A stretch of DNA of 64,000 nucleotides from Gnetum montanum (GCA_015680685.1 MNCI01035712.1:386335-450334), one strand, 5' to 3'; shown: positions 33,564 through 44,689, counted from the first letter of the stretch. Numbers and translations are program-made. The notes: generated by a model not told the origin, from the sequence alone.

Positions 33564-35225
33564 ATGTGTAAAAAATCCATGGTACACAAGGAGGAAAAAC
33601 ATGAAGAGGGAGCATATAGCTTAACTAAAGATGATCTATTAAGATGTTCAACATGTCTAAGAAAATTGCTCTCACATCTAGAAGAATATGTCTTGTTTAC
33701 TAAAAATAATGAGCCATTAAGATATGATGAGGCATGTTCATCTATGAAAAATGCAAAATGGAAATATGCAATGGATACTAAAATGTTATAAATTCACAAA
33801 AATAAAACTTGGAAATTAATTAAGCTTCCATCAGAGAGAAAACCCATTAAAAATAAATGAGTGTACAAAATAAAATCTAGGAATCAATACAAAGCATGAC
33901 TTATAGCCAAAGGATTTTTTCAAAGAAAGGGGATTGATTGTGATGAAATCTTCTGTCCAGTAGTAAAATTAACATCCATAAGATCATTGTTTCTATCATA
34001 ACTATTTATGATCTTGAACTTGAACAAATGGATGTGAAAACAACATTCCATAATGGTGATCTTGAGGAAGAAATATATATGCTTCAACTTGAAGGATATG
34101 AAATTAAAGGAAAAGAGCATATGGTGTGTTGACTATTCAAAGCACTATATGGATTTAGACAAGCACCAAGGATGTGGAATAAAAAATTTAATGACAACAT
34201 GATAAATCTTGTCTTCATTAAAGTGTCAAGGACTCCTATATGTATGTTAAAAATACAAGTGACAAATATGTTATCTTGCTCCTATATGCTAATGACATGT
34301 TAATAGCAAGTAATAACATACATGATATTTAAGAGTTAAAACTTCATCTATCTTCTCAATCTGAGATGAAGGATCTTGGTGTTGCACAAAAACTTTTGGA
34401 CATGGAAATTAAAAGGAACAAGGCTAACAAAAAGCTTTGGCTTGAATAGTCTTCATATGTTAAAAATATTTTTAAAAGATTTAATATGCATGATTACAAA
34501 CCTATGACTACACCATGTGAAACTAGAATTAAAATTTTAGTTGAACAACGCCCAAAGATAAGTGAAGAAAAATAGGTCATGGTTAAAATTCCATATGCTA
34601 GTGCTATCAGCAATTTAATGTATGCAACGGTCTCTACTAGACTTGATATTACTTACATTATTGAAAAACTACATAGGTATATGTCTAATTTATGGAAACA
34701 ACACTAGATTGCAGTGAAACAAGTCTTTTGATATCTTTATGGTACTTTAAATTATGGCATCTATTATAAAAATAATTCCAATGAACTTCATGGCTTCATT
34801 GATGTAGATTGGGGTAGTGATATTGATAGTAGGAAATCTCCTAGTGGATATATGTTTAATATTTTTGATGGTGTTGTTTCTTGGAAAAGTTAGAAACAAT
34901 CTTGAGTTGCTTAGTCTACCACTAAAGCTAAATATGTTGCTACTAGCTTGGCATGTAGAGAGGCTATATGGATCCAAAGGCTAATAATAGAACTTGGCAT
35001 CACTTAGACTCGAATTAATATTGGCTGTGATAGTCAAAGTGCCATAAGCATATCCAAGAATCCAACCTTTCATGCCCAAACGAAACACATTGAGATATAG
35101 TATCATTATATATAGAAGGAAATTAAAGAGAAAAGGATTCTTCTAAATAAAATTTCAATTAAAGCAAATTTTGCAGATGTACTTACCAAGTTAACTCCTG
35201 CTCAAAAGTTTCTCTAGTGCCGATC
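33564..35225 (+). pseudogene. Element D reverse transcriptase and RNase H
   Basis: Begins in a new frame with EPLRYDEACSSMKNAKWKYA, the usual start of copia RT, so protease and integrase have been lost. Then LIAKGFFQRKGIDCDEIFCP. The catalytic box reads LLYANDMLIAS near 34280-34310, where the family has Y-x-D-D: one Asp is Asn. RNase H lies at 34795-35200 with DVDWGSDIDSRKSPSGYMFN, VATSLACREAIW and an ADVLTK-like end (FADVLTKLTPAQKF). More than ten stops and several shifts are present. Confidence 0.85.
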
Positions 35226-35290
35226 AACATTTGGTCTTCTTCTAACTTGATTTCTTAAAATGGTTTGGAACATTCTTCAAAGTAGCTTTA

Positions 35291-35306
35291 CCTTCAAGAG
35301 GGAGAA
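35291..35306 (+). other. Element D polypurine tract
   Basis: CCTTCAAGAGGGAGAA directly before the 3' LTR, the usual copia PPT context. Confidence 0.8.
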
Positions 35307-35307
35307 T

Positions 35308-35714
35308 TGTGAGGTGGATGAAGGCAAATCTGCCTTGATTTTCTTGATATTTCTGCCCTACCTTATTCTATTTTTATTCTTGTCTATGTTATAATTGGTC
35401 TTGTATCTATCCCTATCAAAATAAACTACCTTATCACTTTTAATTTTGGGTTCCATGACAATATATAAGGAGATCCAAGGGTGCATCAAATGCATCACAT
35501 TTTCAAAGTATATGCTTGAGAATCGTCTCCCTTCCTTTGTAAATTCTTTTTGACATTCAATCTTCTGAAGCTGTGCTACTACAGTGTAAGAGCTAATTCT
35601 TTGCTAGGGTTTTTCACCTTGAAGATTTTCGAGGGTAACTCTGTTTTTTTTATTTCTTGCAGCTTTTTTTATTTAAATTTAATATAATATTGGTGCAAGT
35701 CACTAGGAATAACA
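35308..35714 (+). repeat. Element D right LTR (3' LTR)
   Basis: TGTGAGGTGGATG to GGAATAACA. Substitutions against the left LTR are frequent, so the insertion is not recent. Confidence 0.9.
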
Positions 35715-36088
35715 TCTTGTTTGAAATAATAAAGTAAAATTATATGCAGCGGGTACTTCAAATGCTCAGCTACAGCTTAATATGGAATTTGTAATATGAA
35801 AACGAAATTTAATTCTCTGTGCTATAAGGTAATGCAGGTTTTAAACTTCCGTGTATTGGTCACAACACCGGAAAAAGTTGCCAAGTTGTACCAGTTGTCC
35901 AACAGGGCCAAAAATGTAAAATATAAGAAATTTAATGCATATGTCAATTTAAAGAAAATTCAAATAATTTTATTCATAAGTTCAAGAATTCGAAGAGTTG
36001 TTTTCTTCCTTGTAACGTAAGGCGATTCGAAATTTGGATAATGTCTCCAGGCCACCACCGTGTATAGGGTGTTAGCACAAAGTTATGA

Positions 36089-36412
36089 GCTCAGTGCTAT
36101 CAAATGCAAAGTCATGTCCGTATAGTAATCAGTTAGCCATCAACAAATTTAAGAAGTGAGTTAAGGGTGTAGACAACTTAATATATATACTTTTCCGGGA
36201 TGAATTTGAATGCCTTTTTCAATGTATGGAAACTTGAATTTGATAGTCTTAAATAACTCAGTACTTTCGAGTACAAAGTAATATCTCTGGTAATCAACTA
36301 CGCATGAACAAATTCAAGAAGTGAGAAGGTTTAGACAAGTTAATATATATTTTTCCGGGATGAATGCGAATGTTTTTTTTCGTTCTACGGAAACTTGAAT
36401 TTTATATCCGTA
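36089..36412. repeat. Tandem duplication, about 160 bp x 2, in NLR intron
   Basis: Copy 1 (36089 to about 36250) and copy 2 (about 36257-36412) share CTCAGT…AAAGT, GTAATCA, CATCAACAAAT/CATGAACAAAT, TTTTCCGGGATGAAT (36191 and 36351) and GGAAACTTGAATTT. The copies have diverged by substitutions. Confidence 0.85.
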
Positions 36413-36603
36413 GATAGCAAATTTTAAGGGCAAAATATTAAAATTTGTTGCTATTTTAAATACATTGATATAAACAACTAAATTCAGTCAAACAATATGG
36501 AATTTTACATGTATTATAAATAAAATTAAAATAATATTTAAGCAAAATTGATATTTAAGCAACACAATTAATTATGAAAAGAAATAATTAGCAAACGTAA
36601 TAC

Positions 36604-37715
36604 CTGCCGTCTTATCTCCATATTGAAGTCTTGCACTTGGGTTTCAGTACTAAAACATCTGTGCATATGCATGGATTTTGAGATGCAGTGACGCATGATT
36701 GGGTCTGCAACCGGACTCTGTAACCGTCATCCCATCCAAAGATCAGGCTTTTTTCTTGCAGAGTCCTCAGCACATGTTCTTCTATTACATCCCCAAAATT
36801 GATTGCCGTCCGGGAAAAGTGCTTGGAATAGTCATGTAAGAAAGTGCAGAAAGTTTCAAGGGCATCCATACATTCTGGGGTGAGGGAATCCGTGATGAGT
36901 TTGATCATGCTTTTCCATTTGGAGTCCGTTTCAAGGGATGATAAACTGATGTCGAGGATTTGTTGCAGTGCAGAATGGGGGCATTCATGGGTAGCAATAA
37001 ATTTAGCCACCATCACTACACATTCTGGTATGCCATCGCACACTGCAAACAGTTTGCTTCGTAGTTGCTGCTGAGAATCAAAGGAAGTTGTTGACAGTTT
37101 CAGCATGAGCAGTGTGTGCCAAACAGTGTCATCTCCCATTGCTGATGCTGCAATCTGCTCTAACTCATCCTCTGTCTTTCGAGACCATGTTGTAACAATC
37201 TCTATCTCTTTTGATACACTCAATGTCTCTTGAGGTTGCTTCAGCAAGACATAGTTATAAATACAATCTTCAGTCAAGACCTGTTTCAAGGCTTCCCATG
37301 CGGATTTCATGTTTCTGGTAGTTAGCAGGATTCTGCGCTCGCTGGACTTGTCCTAGAAAAACCCCATGCTTAACATATCACACAAGGACCACGAAGAAAC
37401 GTTAAGGTTAACATTCTCCAAGCATATGAAGTGGCACTCCTCGGGGCCAACACAGGCACGAGCTTCGGATTCCAGAGAAACCAGGTTCACCAGCTTCAAC
37501 CTCCTCCTCAACAAATCTTCTTCCTTCCGTTTCATGCCCTGAACTTGCTCAAGCTCCTCATCATCATCGTCTTCCTGCTCATCCTTCTCTTTATTTCCTA
37601 ATTCGCTTTCTTGGTATTCTCCATCATCGTCATCATTGCTGTCATTATCCGTACTATCCTCTTCTTCTGCCTTTTGCTCTTTATTTTCAGGCACATACCT
37701 GATCCATTTCTCCAT
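36604..37715 (-). pseudogene. NLR relic, exon 1 (NB-ARC domain, P-loop not found)
   Basis: Minus-strand frames give the middle and end of an NB-ARC ATPase domain, the switch of plant intracellular immune receptors. There is an acidic tract (residues about 20-70), then HFICLENVN at the kinase-2 position, an in-frame TAG, then ERRILLTTRNMKSAWEAL (RNBS-B). A GLPL-like CDGIPECVVMVAKFIA and a winged-helix end VLRTLQEKSLIFGWDDGYRV follow. The apparent stop at 36612 comes from a frameshift: another frame (TETQVQDFNMEIRRQ) runs to the donor at 36603 in the phase required by exon 2. No GxGKT P-loop or N-terminal TIR/CC/RPW8 domain is visible upstream. The start at 37715 (MEKWIRY) is only the first ATG. 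Confidence 0.75.
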
Positions 37716-37760
37716 TATTGAAAAAGGCCTGTTGCTCCTAATTAGAATTAGGAGCACCAC

Positions 37761-38560
37761 AGTAATTCATAGATTGAGAAATTTGTGATTAATCATAAGA
37801 TCTTTGATAAATCACAAGTCAACATTGAAGCCTATTCAAAATCGGATAAGATATTTGATCTAATGAATAATGTTATATTTTAATTAATTTTTTAAGTTTA
37901 ATATATTGTATATTGTTAAGTCAAAAAGGAAAATAATAGGGTAAATACAGAATGAAAAAGAAAAGAATGCTTTATTGATGTAGAATAATGTATTTGGGTC
38001 ATGCTCTAGGTATTGCTTGGGGTTTTCTTCCTTCAACATCTATCCCATAGAGACAAATCCAAAACTAGCATCATGGTTAGGCCTACAATCCATCACAAGT
38101 GATGGCCATTCCTCTTCTGGTTCTGCTTCACCCAACACCTAGTCCTCTTCTTGTTTTGCTTCACCCAGCACCCCCATTACTTGCCTTTACTAGCTTCACA
38201 ACTCTATGCTAATATGATCTCTAATGCTAGGGTGTAAATAACTTACGTCAAACCTCAAGCGGTTACCTCAAGAGACATATCCATTTTTACAACATGTCTT
38301 TTTGGGTCTTAATTACAACACACCCTTTTAGGTATTGTTACACTAATCTCAAGATTAATTATGAAGAGACACCATCTTTATTATGCATTAGCACCATTTG
38401 AGAACAAGGACGTTACAATTGTGGATCTTAGTAAGGGACCATGGATTAGTTATGAATTATGGTGATATCATCGTGATAGTTGAAGGGCTAAATTTAAATT
38501 AAAAAAGAGAAATTTTATTTTATATATATTGTAAGAGGGATCATAATGCAACCAAAAATG
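37761..38560. other. No feature recognised
   Basis: AT-rich, upstream of the NLR relic. I looked for a P-loop exon on the minus strand and saw none. Confidence 0.4.
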
Positions 38561-38570
38561 TATTATAATG

Positions 38571-38750
38571 TGGTGGTAGCCTAGTGGTAAGACAATTTGA
38601 TAACTCCAAACCATGGTTTTGATTCTGGTGGGTAATGCTAAGTTATATAAAGTTCTAATTAGACTATATATCTTAGGATGTACCTATGTTTAACTTATTT
38701 TGGCTTCCAACACACATGATGGGGTTGTGCATGTGATCCTTAAAAAAACA
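38571..38750 (+). mobile_element. tRNA-derived SINE (probable)
   Basis: Begins with a tRNA-like RNA polymerase III promoter: an A box within GGTAGCCTAGTGGTAAGA (matches TRGYNNANNNGG) and, about 35 bases on, a B box GGTTTTGATTCTG (cf. GGTTCRANTCC). It ends in an A-run (CCTTAAAAAAACA) about 175 bp from the start, the usual length of plant SINEs. It encodes no protein and would move by LINE enzymes. The B box has lost its conserved C, so the copy is old. A tRNA gene is ruled out because no cloverleaf can be closed. Confidence 0.6.
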
Positions 38751-38781
38751 TAAGATAAACTAACATAAATTAAGTACAAAA

Positions 38782-39395
38782 NNNNNNNNNNNNNNNNNNN
38801 NNNNNNNNNNNNNNNNNNNNNNNNNNNNNNNNNNNNNNNNNNNNNNNNNNNNNNNNNNNNNNNNNNNNNNNNNNNNNNNNNNNNNNNNNNNNNNNNNNNN
38901 NNNNNNNNNNNNNNNNNNNNNNNNNNNNNNNNNNNNNNNNNNNNNNNNNNNNNNNNNNNNNNNNNNNNNNNNNNNNNNNNNNNNNNNNNNNNNNNNNNNN
39001 NNNNNNNNNNNNNNNNNNNNNNNNNNNNNNNNNNNNNNNNNNNNNNNNNNNNNNNNNNNNNNNNNNNNNNNNNNNNNNNNNNNNNNNNNNNNNNNNNNNN
39101 NNNNNNNNNNNNNNNNNNNNNNNNNNNNNNNNNNNNNNNNNNNNNNNNNNNNNNNNNNNNNNNNNNNNNNNNNNNNNNNNNNNNNNNNNNNNNNNNNNNN
39201 NNNNNNNNNNNNNNNNNNNNNNNNNNNNNNNNNNNNNNNNNNNNNNNNNNNNNNNNNNNNNNNNNNNNNNNNNNNNNNNNNNNNNNNNNNNNNNNNNNNN
39301 NNNNNNNNNNNNNNNNNNNNNNNNNNNNNNNNNNNNNNNNNNNNNNNNNNNNNNNNNNNNNNNNNNNNNNNNNNNNNNNNNNNNNNNNNNNNNNN
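38782..39395. other. Assembly gap (614 N)
   Basis: Run of N. Confidence 0.99.
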
Positions 39396-39589
39396 ATTGT
39401 AAAACCTTATCAAATCTCATAGATGAGTTCTTTCTCAAATTTTGCGTATGCTAGGTATTCCCTATATGTGATATGTAGCATTCATAGGGTCTATTTGCTA
39501 TGGTAAATGAGTAAGAGCTTGTTAGATTGTCCTATAGAAACAATGCATAACATCATCGCTTAGATATTATAAAAAGTAGAAAAGGGTTC

Positions 39590-39724
39590 CAACATCAAGG
39601 ATGGGTGTGGGTAAAGAAGCAAGTACAATAATAAAAATTTCAGATTGCAACCTAGAACATGGGAATCCTCAAAAAAAAACCACTAAAATTACCAACACCC
39701 TAAAATGATAAAGAATTAGCATTG
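39590..39724 (+). pseudogene. RTE-type LINE, endonuclease N-terminus (left of unit K)
   Basis: The plus strand reads an FQIAT-x-NMGILKKK segment matching the IATWNIGSLTGK start of the RTE apurinic-type endonuclease, then a run ending RISI. The frame resumes after unit K at 42764 with AYLRERR and KGEKAKDLG: together they match the family pattern RxIxIACLQETRW..EKAKxL. The endonuclease nicks target DNA to prime reverse transcription. The 5' end of the LINE is not visible and may reach toward the gap. Confidence 0.7.
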
Positions 39725-42700
39725 TGTAACACCTTGTATTTTTGGTTCCTTAAGCTTATGCTATCTATATAGACTTTGGATATCTCGTAAGTGTTATTTA
39801 GATGAAGGTTCTTACATGAGATAGCTATAAGAAGAAATGTTAGCCATGCATTTATAATATTTACATATTTCACTTTATGCACTAACTTGGTTAAATGAGT
39901 TGGTAGGTATCATGGATGTTGACAAGGAATTGAGGCTACATTGGCATGTGAATGATGTGCACTAATATTGCTCAGTGTTGAAAATTATTATGTTTTAACA
40001 TATTTTTTTGATGTGCTTAAGTTGAGATCATGTATTTCATTCTTTGTTGATTATATTAGAGTTGTTAAACTCAAATATGTTTATGTAAGTTTTGAGTAAG
40101 AATATGTGTTTTTATTATGTGGGTTAACTATAGATAGTTTATTTTACTGTTACATATACTTCATAATTCATATTTTGATTGCTTTACTAGGCAAGCATAA
40201 TGTGATTAAATATTATTAACATATTTTGATAAGTCTAATTAAATTAGTTTTTACTTTAATGAATTTATATGTTAGAAATAGATGTGCAAGTTAAGTATGA
40301 CCTATAATAAGAGTCATGAATATAGGTTTAGTAATGTTCTAAATAAAGCACTATGATACATATAGTAATGTATATGTAATAAATTATTTATATGGATATA
40401 GATTATGTAAAGATTTATGTTCTTGCTATGATATGTATCTTTCTCCTTGCTTTGTACTTAGTGAGGTTTGGATAATATTTCACATTTTGTTATACTAGGA
40501 TCAATTATATTTTCTAGCATCATATATTTTACATTAAATGTATTTCTAATATTTTATGATCCATGTAATATTTCAATTTCAATGCATTTTTCTAGTAATG
40601 TGCCTTTCTATGATATTATGTATTAATTTATTTAAGTGAGTTGATGTGGGCATAGCATGGCTTAACAGTTAATTGTATGAATAATCTTATATGAAAGTGT
40701 TACATGGTTTGATATTAATAATTGTATGTGGATTATTTTTATGTGAGTTTGTGTTATTTTAGTTTATTTTATTGTTATGGTATTTTATTAAATTAGTTAG
40801 CTTATGTTATGGAATTATAATTAATTTGAGTAACCTTTCCTTGGATGGAAGAGTTACATGAGTTACAAGGATTGTAGGAGATTGCTTTATATGTAGTGTT
40901 AATTATGGTAACTGATGTATTTTTGCTTTACTTGATTTTTGGATGATTTCATTAAAATTCGCACAACTCTCTATTTAAACACCATAACATTTGATTTCTA
41001 GAAGAAGAGGTGTTATGGAATTTAGAGCTTATGATGGTGCAAGGAGATTTTGCTAGTTTGAAATCGTAAGTAGCATAAGATCCATGATTGAGCATCTTGT
41101 GTTGCATGGATTTTTGTGCTTGTTATAGGTGAGTAATTTTGATTAGTTTTCCATTTATTTTGATTAGGATTTTGTGCACATTAGTAGGAATGGATATTAT
41201 TTAATTTAAATAGAATTGTAGTAACATTGCTATTTCTATGAGAATTATGATTTGGGAATTTGGTTTTACTTTACATGAATGAATTATGTGATTCAATTGC
41301 TATAATTTCATAATGTTGAGTTTAGGTTTTAAGAATTTTATGTAGTAATTTATTAGATTCAATAGTAAATGATAAAATGGTTGTATCTTATAAGACTGTG
41401 ATATTTATATTTTTGAAGTCTTTAGGAAAGTTTCTACGATTTCAAAACAAGAAGTGTCTTAAAATTTAAAATAGAATAGGAATTATAGGCTATTATTTTT
41501 ATGATATTTGGAATCACATCAATTTTGATGGCATAAATTTAAAGGTCTATATCTCATATTTCATAGTAGATATCGAGATAAAATTTTTACTACATAATCC
41601 TCTAGATGTTAGATTTTAGATCTATTAGGAATCATTGAAGAAAAAGTATAGGTTGGCTTGGTTATAAGCCATTCTTTCCTTGCTATTTGAAAATACATTA
41701 GATTTTATGGCAAAATCCTATTCTTCAAGATCTCTCAAACTACACCTAATCTTAATATGAAATCTTTCCAAATCATCCCTTGAATGTTAGCGTTTTTAAA
41801 AAATTAAGAATTAGTGAGAAATATTTTAGAATGATCAATTTATGATTGAATTACTAATAGTTACTCTTTCTATAATAGGTTTAAATAGAATCCAAAGGCA
41901 TAAATTTAGAGCTTAATATCTCTTTCAAAATATTGCATATTTTCCTAAAATTTATAAATCCATGAATATAGTATTTTGGCATTTAAAATTTGAAAATTTT
42001 AAAAAGTACACATGATAACTATGAACATTTAACATTAAGTGTAGTGTGTGTTAGTGTCCTTATTTGTAGGTTGATGAGTGAAGTGGATAGTTTGATTTGA
42101 TTAAATTTGTCGGATGTTTTCGATTGATGTTTGATGTGTGCTCTTGGATGTTTCGATTTACTGTACATACTAACATGTTTGTTGACTAGCATGTCATCAC
42201 CTTGCTACCATGAGACTTGTTCTCAATTTAGCTAGAAGAGATGCTAAGATATCTTACTCAACATATTTATAGGTCACTAGGGCTAGGTGGACCATGGAGA
42301 TTGTTTAGTGTCCTTGATAATTTCTAGATTTTATGCTTATGATAGTTTTAGTCATAGTCTTTATCTGTTGGCATATATGTATAACATTTGAGTCACATAG
42401 TTAATTATCTCTCTTTAACTTTTACGTATTGAATTATGAAATATGATGCATAGTTGAATAGGTTTATTATGATTAATGATTTATGAGTACTTTTAGATTT
42501 AGAGATGCATTATGTATATTTCCTTTTAGTTAATTTAAGTTTCAATTATTATATACATCAATTATGTGTGTAGTTAATTATATTTCTTCCTTTAATTATT
42601 TTAGTCTCTTTTTATCCTTTTGATCATGGTTTTACCGTACATTTTCCTTTTGGTATGTTAGGTTGATTTGGTTTTTATTTTTATGCTATGATCAATCATT

Positions 42701-42763
42701 AGTTAGAAATTTTATGCTTGATGTAATGTTCTTCGACATAAGGCTAGGAAGGAGGATGTTACC
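39725..42763. mobile_element. Unit K: 3.0 kb coding-free LTR-like insertion in the LINE
   Basis: Starts TGTAACACC and ends GGATGTTACC, flanked by a perfect 5-bp duplication CATTG (39720-39724 and 42764-42768). Excising it and one CATTG joins the LINE endonuclease frame without a shift. Ends and AT-rich, ORF-free content resemble unit J. No LTR pair, PBS or PPT is seen inside, so a solo LTR is the simplest reading, though 3 kb is long. The last base is C where CA is expected. Confidence 0.75.
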
Positions 42764-44245
42764 CATTGCCTACCTTAGAGAAAGAAGGTAAAAAGGGGAG
42801 AAAGCTAAAGATTTAGGCTAGGGTTATAAACTCTTCTACTTAGGAAAAATTATTATAATTGAGTGGTAATCATAGTTGATTAATTTATCAAAGATAATAT
42901 GATACAAGTATATTACTATGATAACCAAATTTTAGGCTTCAAACTTATGCTTGGAAATGAGATTATCAATATCATTAGCATATATGCTTCATAAGTTGGT
43001 CTAGAAAATTCCATCAAGTAAGATTTTTGGGACTTTATGGATTAGGTGCTTCAAAATATTTTCTAGAAAGAAAGCATATTTATTGAAAGGGATTTTAATG
43101 ATCATGTTAGATCTATGAACATGGGATATGAAAGGATTCATAGAGGATTTGAATTTGGAGAAAACAATAAATGGGAGATTTACTACTACAATTTGCAATT
43201 GTTGATGGCTTTAGAATTACAAATAATTATTTTTAAAAAAGAAAAAAAATTATTTAATTATATTTAAAAGTGATATGGATAAACCAAAAATTGATTGTTT
43301 CTTGTTATGTAAAAGAAACTAGGCCATGTGAAAAGATTGAAAGATCATACCTAGAGGATGGCTTTCAACTTAGCATTAAGTAATGGTCATGAATTTAGTT
43401 ATATAGAGCTTCAAAGGTAGCATAAGAAAAGGAAATAAATGGAAAAAATGGTGAAATTTAAAGGAAGATAACCTCACCTTATTTAGATAACCTCACCTTA
43501 TTTAGAGAATAATTGCTTCATTAAAGTACACTAAAATTTAGATTACTCTACAAATTTAATTTAGGGAAAAATGAAGAGTTGCATTCAAATTATTGAAAAG
43601 AATAATTTGGATGAAATAAAAAGTAAACAAAATACATCATAAATAAGATATGGTGATAGAGTGATGAAGTGCAACATTCTATTCAAAAGAATAAAAAGAA
43701 AAATACTTTGAGTGATAACAAAGTGGTGGCCAAGAAAATAGGCTGATATACAAAATGATAAAAAAGGAGGCAACTATAGCAGTACCCAAAGCTAAAGATA
43801 AGTACTTAAATATCTTTTATGATAACTTAGAAATAAAGGAAGAAGAAAATTCTATTTATAAATTAATAAAAATCAAAAACCAAAAATATAAGAACATTAA
43901 TAATGTGAAATGCATCAAGGAAACTAAACAAATAATTTTGATAAAAGACAATGAAATTTAAATAGGTGGAAAATTTATTTTTAAAAAATTATTAAGTTAA
44001 GAATTCTCAATAGATGACATCCAAGAAGAAAAACTAAATTTTGGTTTAGTTATTGACCTTTTCTTTTTTGAGGTGAAGACAATCTTATGGAAAATGAAAA
44101 TTGGAAAAGCTATTGCACTAAATAACATTTCTATAGAAGCTTGGAAAGTAATGAAACATACTAGAGTTTCTTGGATGATATTATTAGTTAAAAACATTTT
44201 AAATGTTGAACAAATATTGAACAATTGAAGAGAAAGCATCATTGT
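42764..44245 (+). pseudogene. RTE-type LINE, endonuclease to RT start
   Basis: Plus strand. Endonuclease parts follow in family order: GEKAKDLG-x-GYKLFYLGK, LGNEIINIISIYAS (cf. EIINVISAYAP), IFIERDFNDHVRS (cf. IFIGGDLNGHVG), HRGFEFGENN, PKIDCFL and IIPRGWLSTQH. Then the linker KDKYLNIFYDNLEIKE, NNVKCIKETKQIILIKD, and the RT entry MKIGKAIALNNISIEAWKVM. It stops at RESII near 44245, where a palindromic repeat array takes over. The RTE clade was identified from these motifs. Many stops are present. Confidence 0.85.
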
Positions 44246-44254
44246 TTCCACCTG

Positions 44255-44640
44255 CAAGCTCATCATGGCTCATGGTGTTCTAGTTGTAAGAGTTTCTTTG
44301 ATCATAACCCATGGTTCACTCTTGCTCAATTATCATGAATTTACCATGACTCATGGTCCACTCATGGTGTTAATTAACTTGTTGATGATCTAGAATTGTA
44401 ACTACAACTTATGGTTTCCTCATGGTTGAACATTTAGAATAAAGTAAATTCACCATAACTCACAATGTACTCATGGATTATGATCACATCTAGTGGTATC
44501 CAACAATTTAAATTTTTATCATTGATCATCACCACAACTTATGGTCAACTTGTGAAATCTTCAAAAATTAATTCTCTTGATATTTATTACCATCATGACT
44601 CATGGTTCACTCATGGTCACTTATATTTTAGGTTTTTTCA
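44255..44640. repeat. Array of CCATGACTCATGG palindromes, about 60-bp units
   Basis: Seven variants of CCATGACTCATGG or ACTTATGGTCAAC followed by CACTCATGG occur near 44266, 44299, 44338, 44399, 44453, 44530 and 44593. CCATGA-C-TCATGG is a near-perfect palindrome. One full unit (ACTTATGGTCAACTTGTGA through AAAATTAATTC to the next motif, about 62 bp) recurs at 58270-58330. The array replaces about 85 residues of the LINE reverse transcriptase. Confidence 0.75.
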
Positions 44641-44689
44641 TATATAAGGAAAAATTTTAAATATTCATCCTCATGTCATATTATCCCAC

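Larger units (their letters stand above)
32435..35714 (+). mobile_element. Element D: Ty1/copia, internally deleted, in the NLR intron
   Basis: Plus-strand copia element with two LTRs of about 410 bp starting TGTGAGG and ending near ACA. Flanks TGTTG (32430-32434) and TCTTG (35715-35719) fit a 5-bp target duplication with one change. The inside runs PBS, gag, then directly the RT region and RNase H: protease and integrase are missing. It is opposite in orientation to the NLR gene and 22 bp from the splice acceptor. Confidence 0.85.
32413..36603 (-). other. NLR relic intron 1, enlarged by copia D
   Basis: Donor CAG|GTATTACG at 36603 and acceptor TTCTTAG at 32413, minus strand. The intron is 4191 bp, of which 3280 bp are element D, so before D it was about 0.9 kb. 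It also holds a 160-bp tandem duplication (36089-36412). Exon phases at both sides agree (phase 0). Confidence 0.65.

Noticed and set aside
35796-36020. Plus-strand 74-codon frame
   Set aside because: Lies in the NLR intron, no family resemblance, Lys/Ile-rich by base composition.
38571-38650. Functional tRNA gene
   Set aside because: Only A- and B-box-like parts are present; acceptor and anticodon stems cannot be paired, and an A-run follows, so a SINE fits better.
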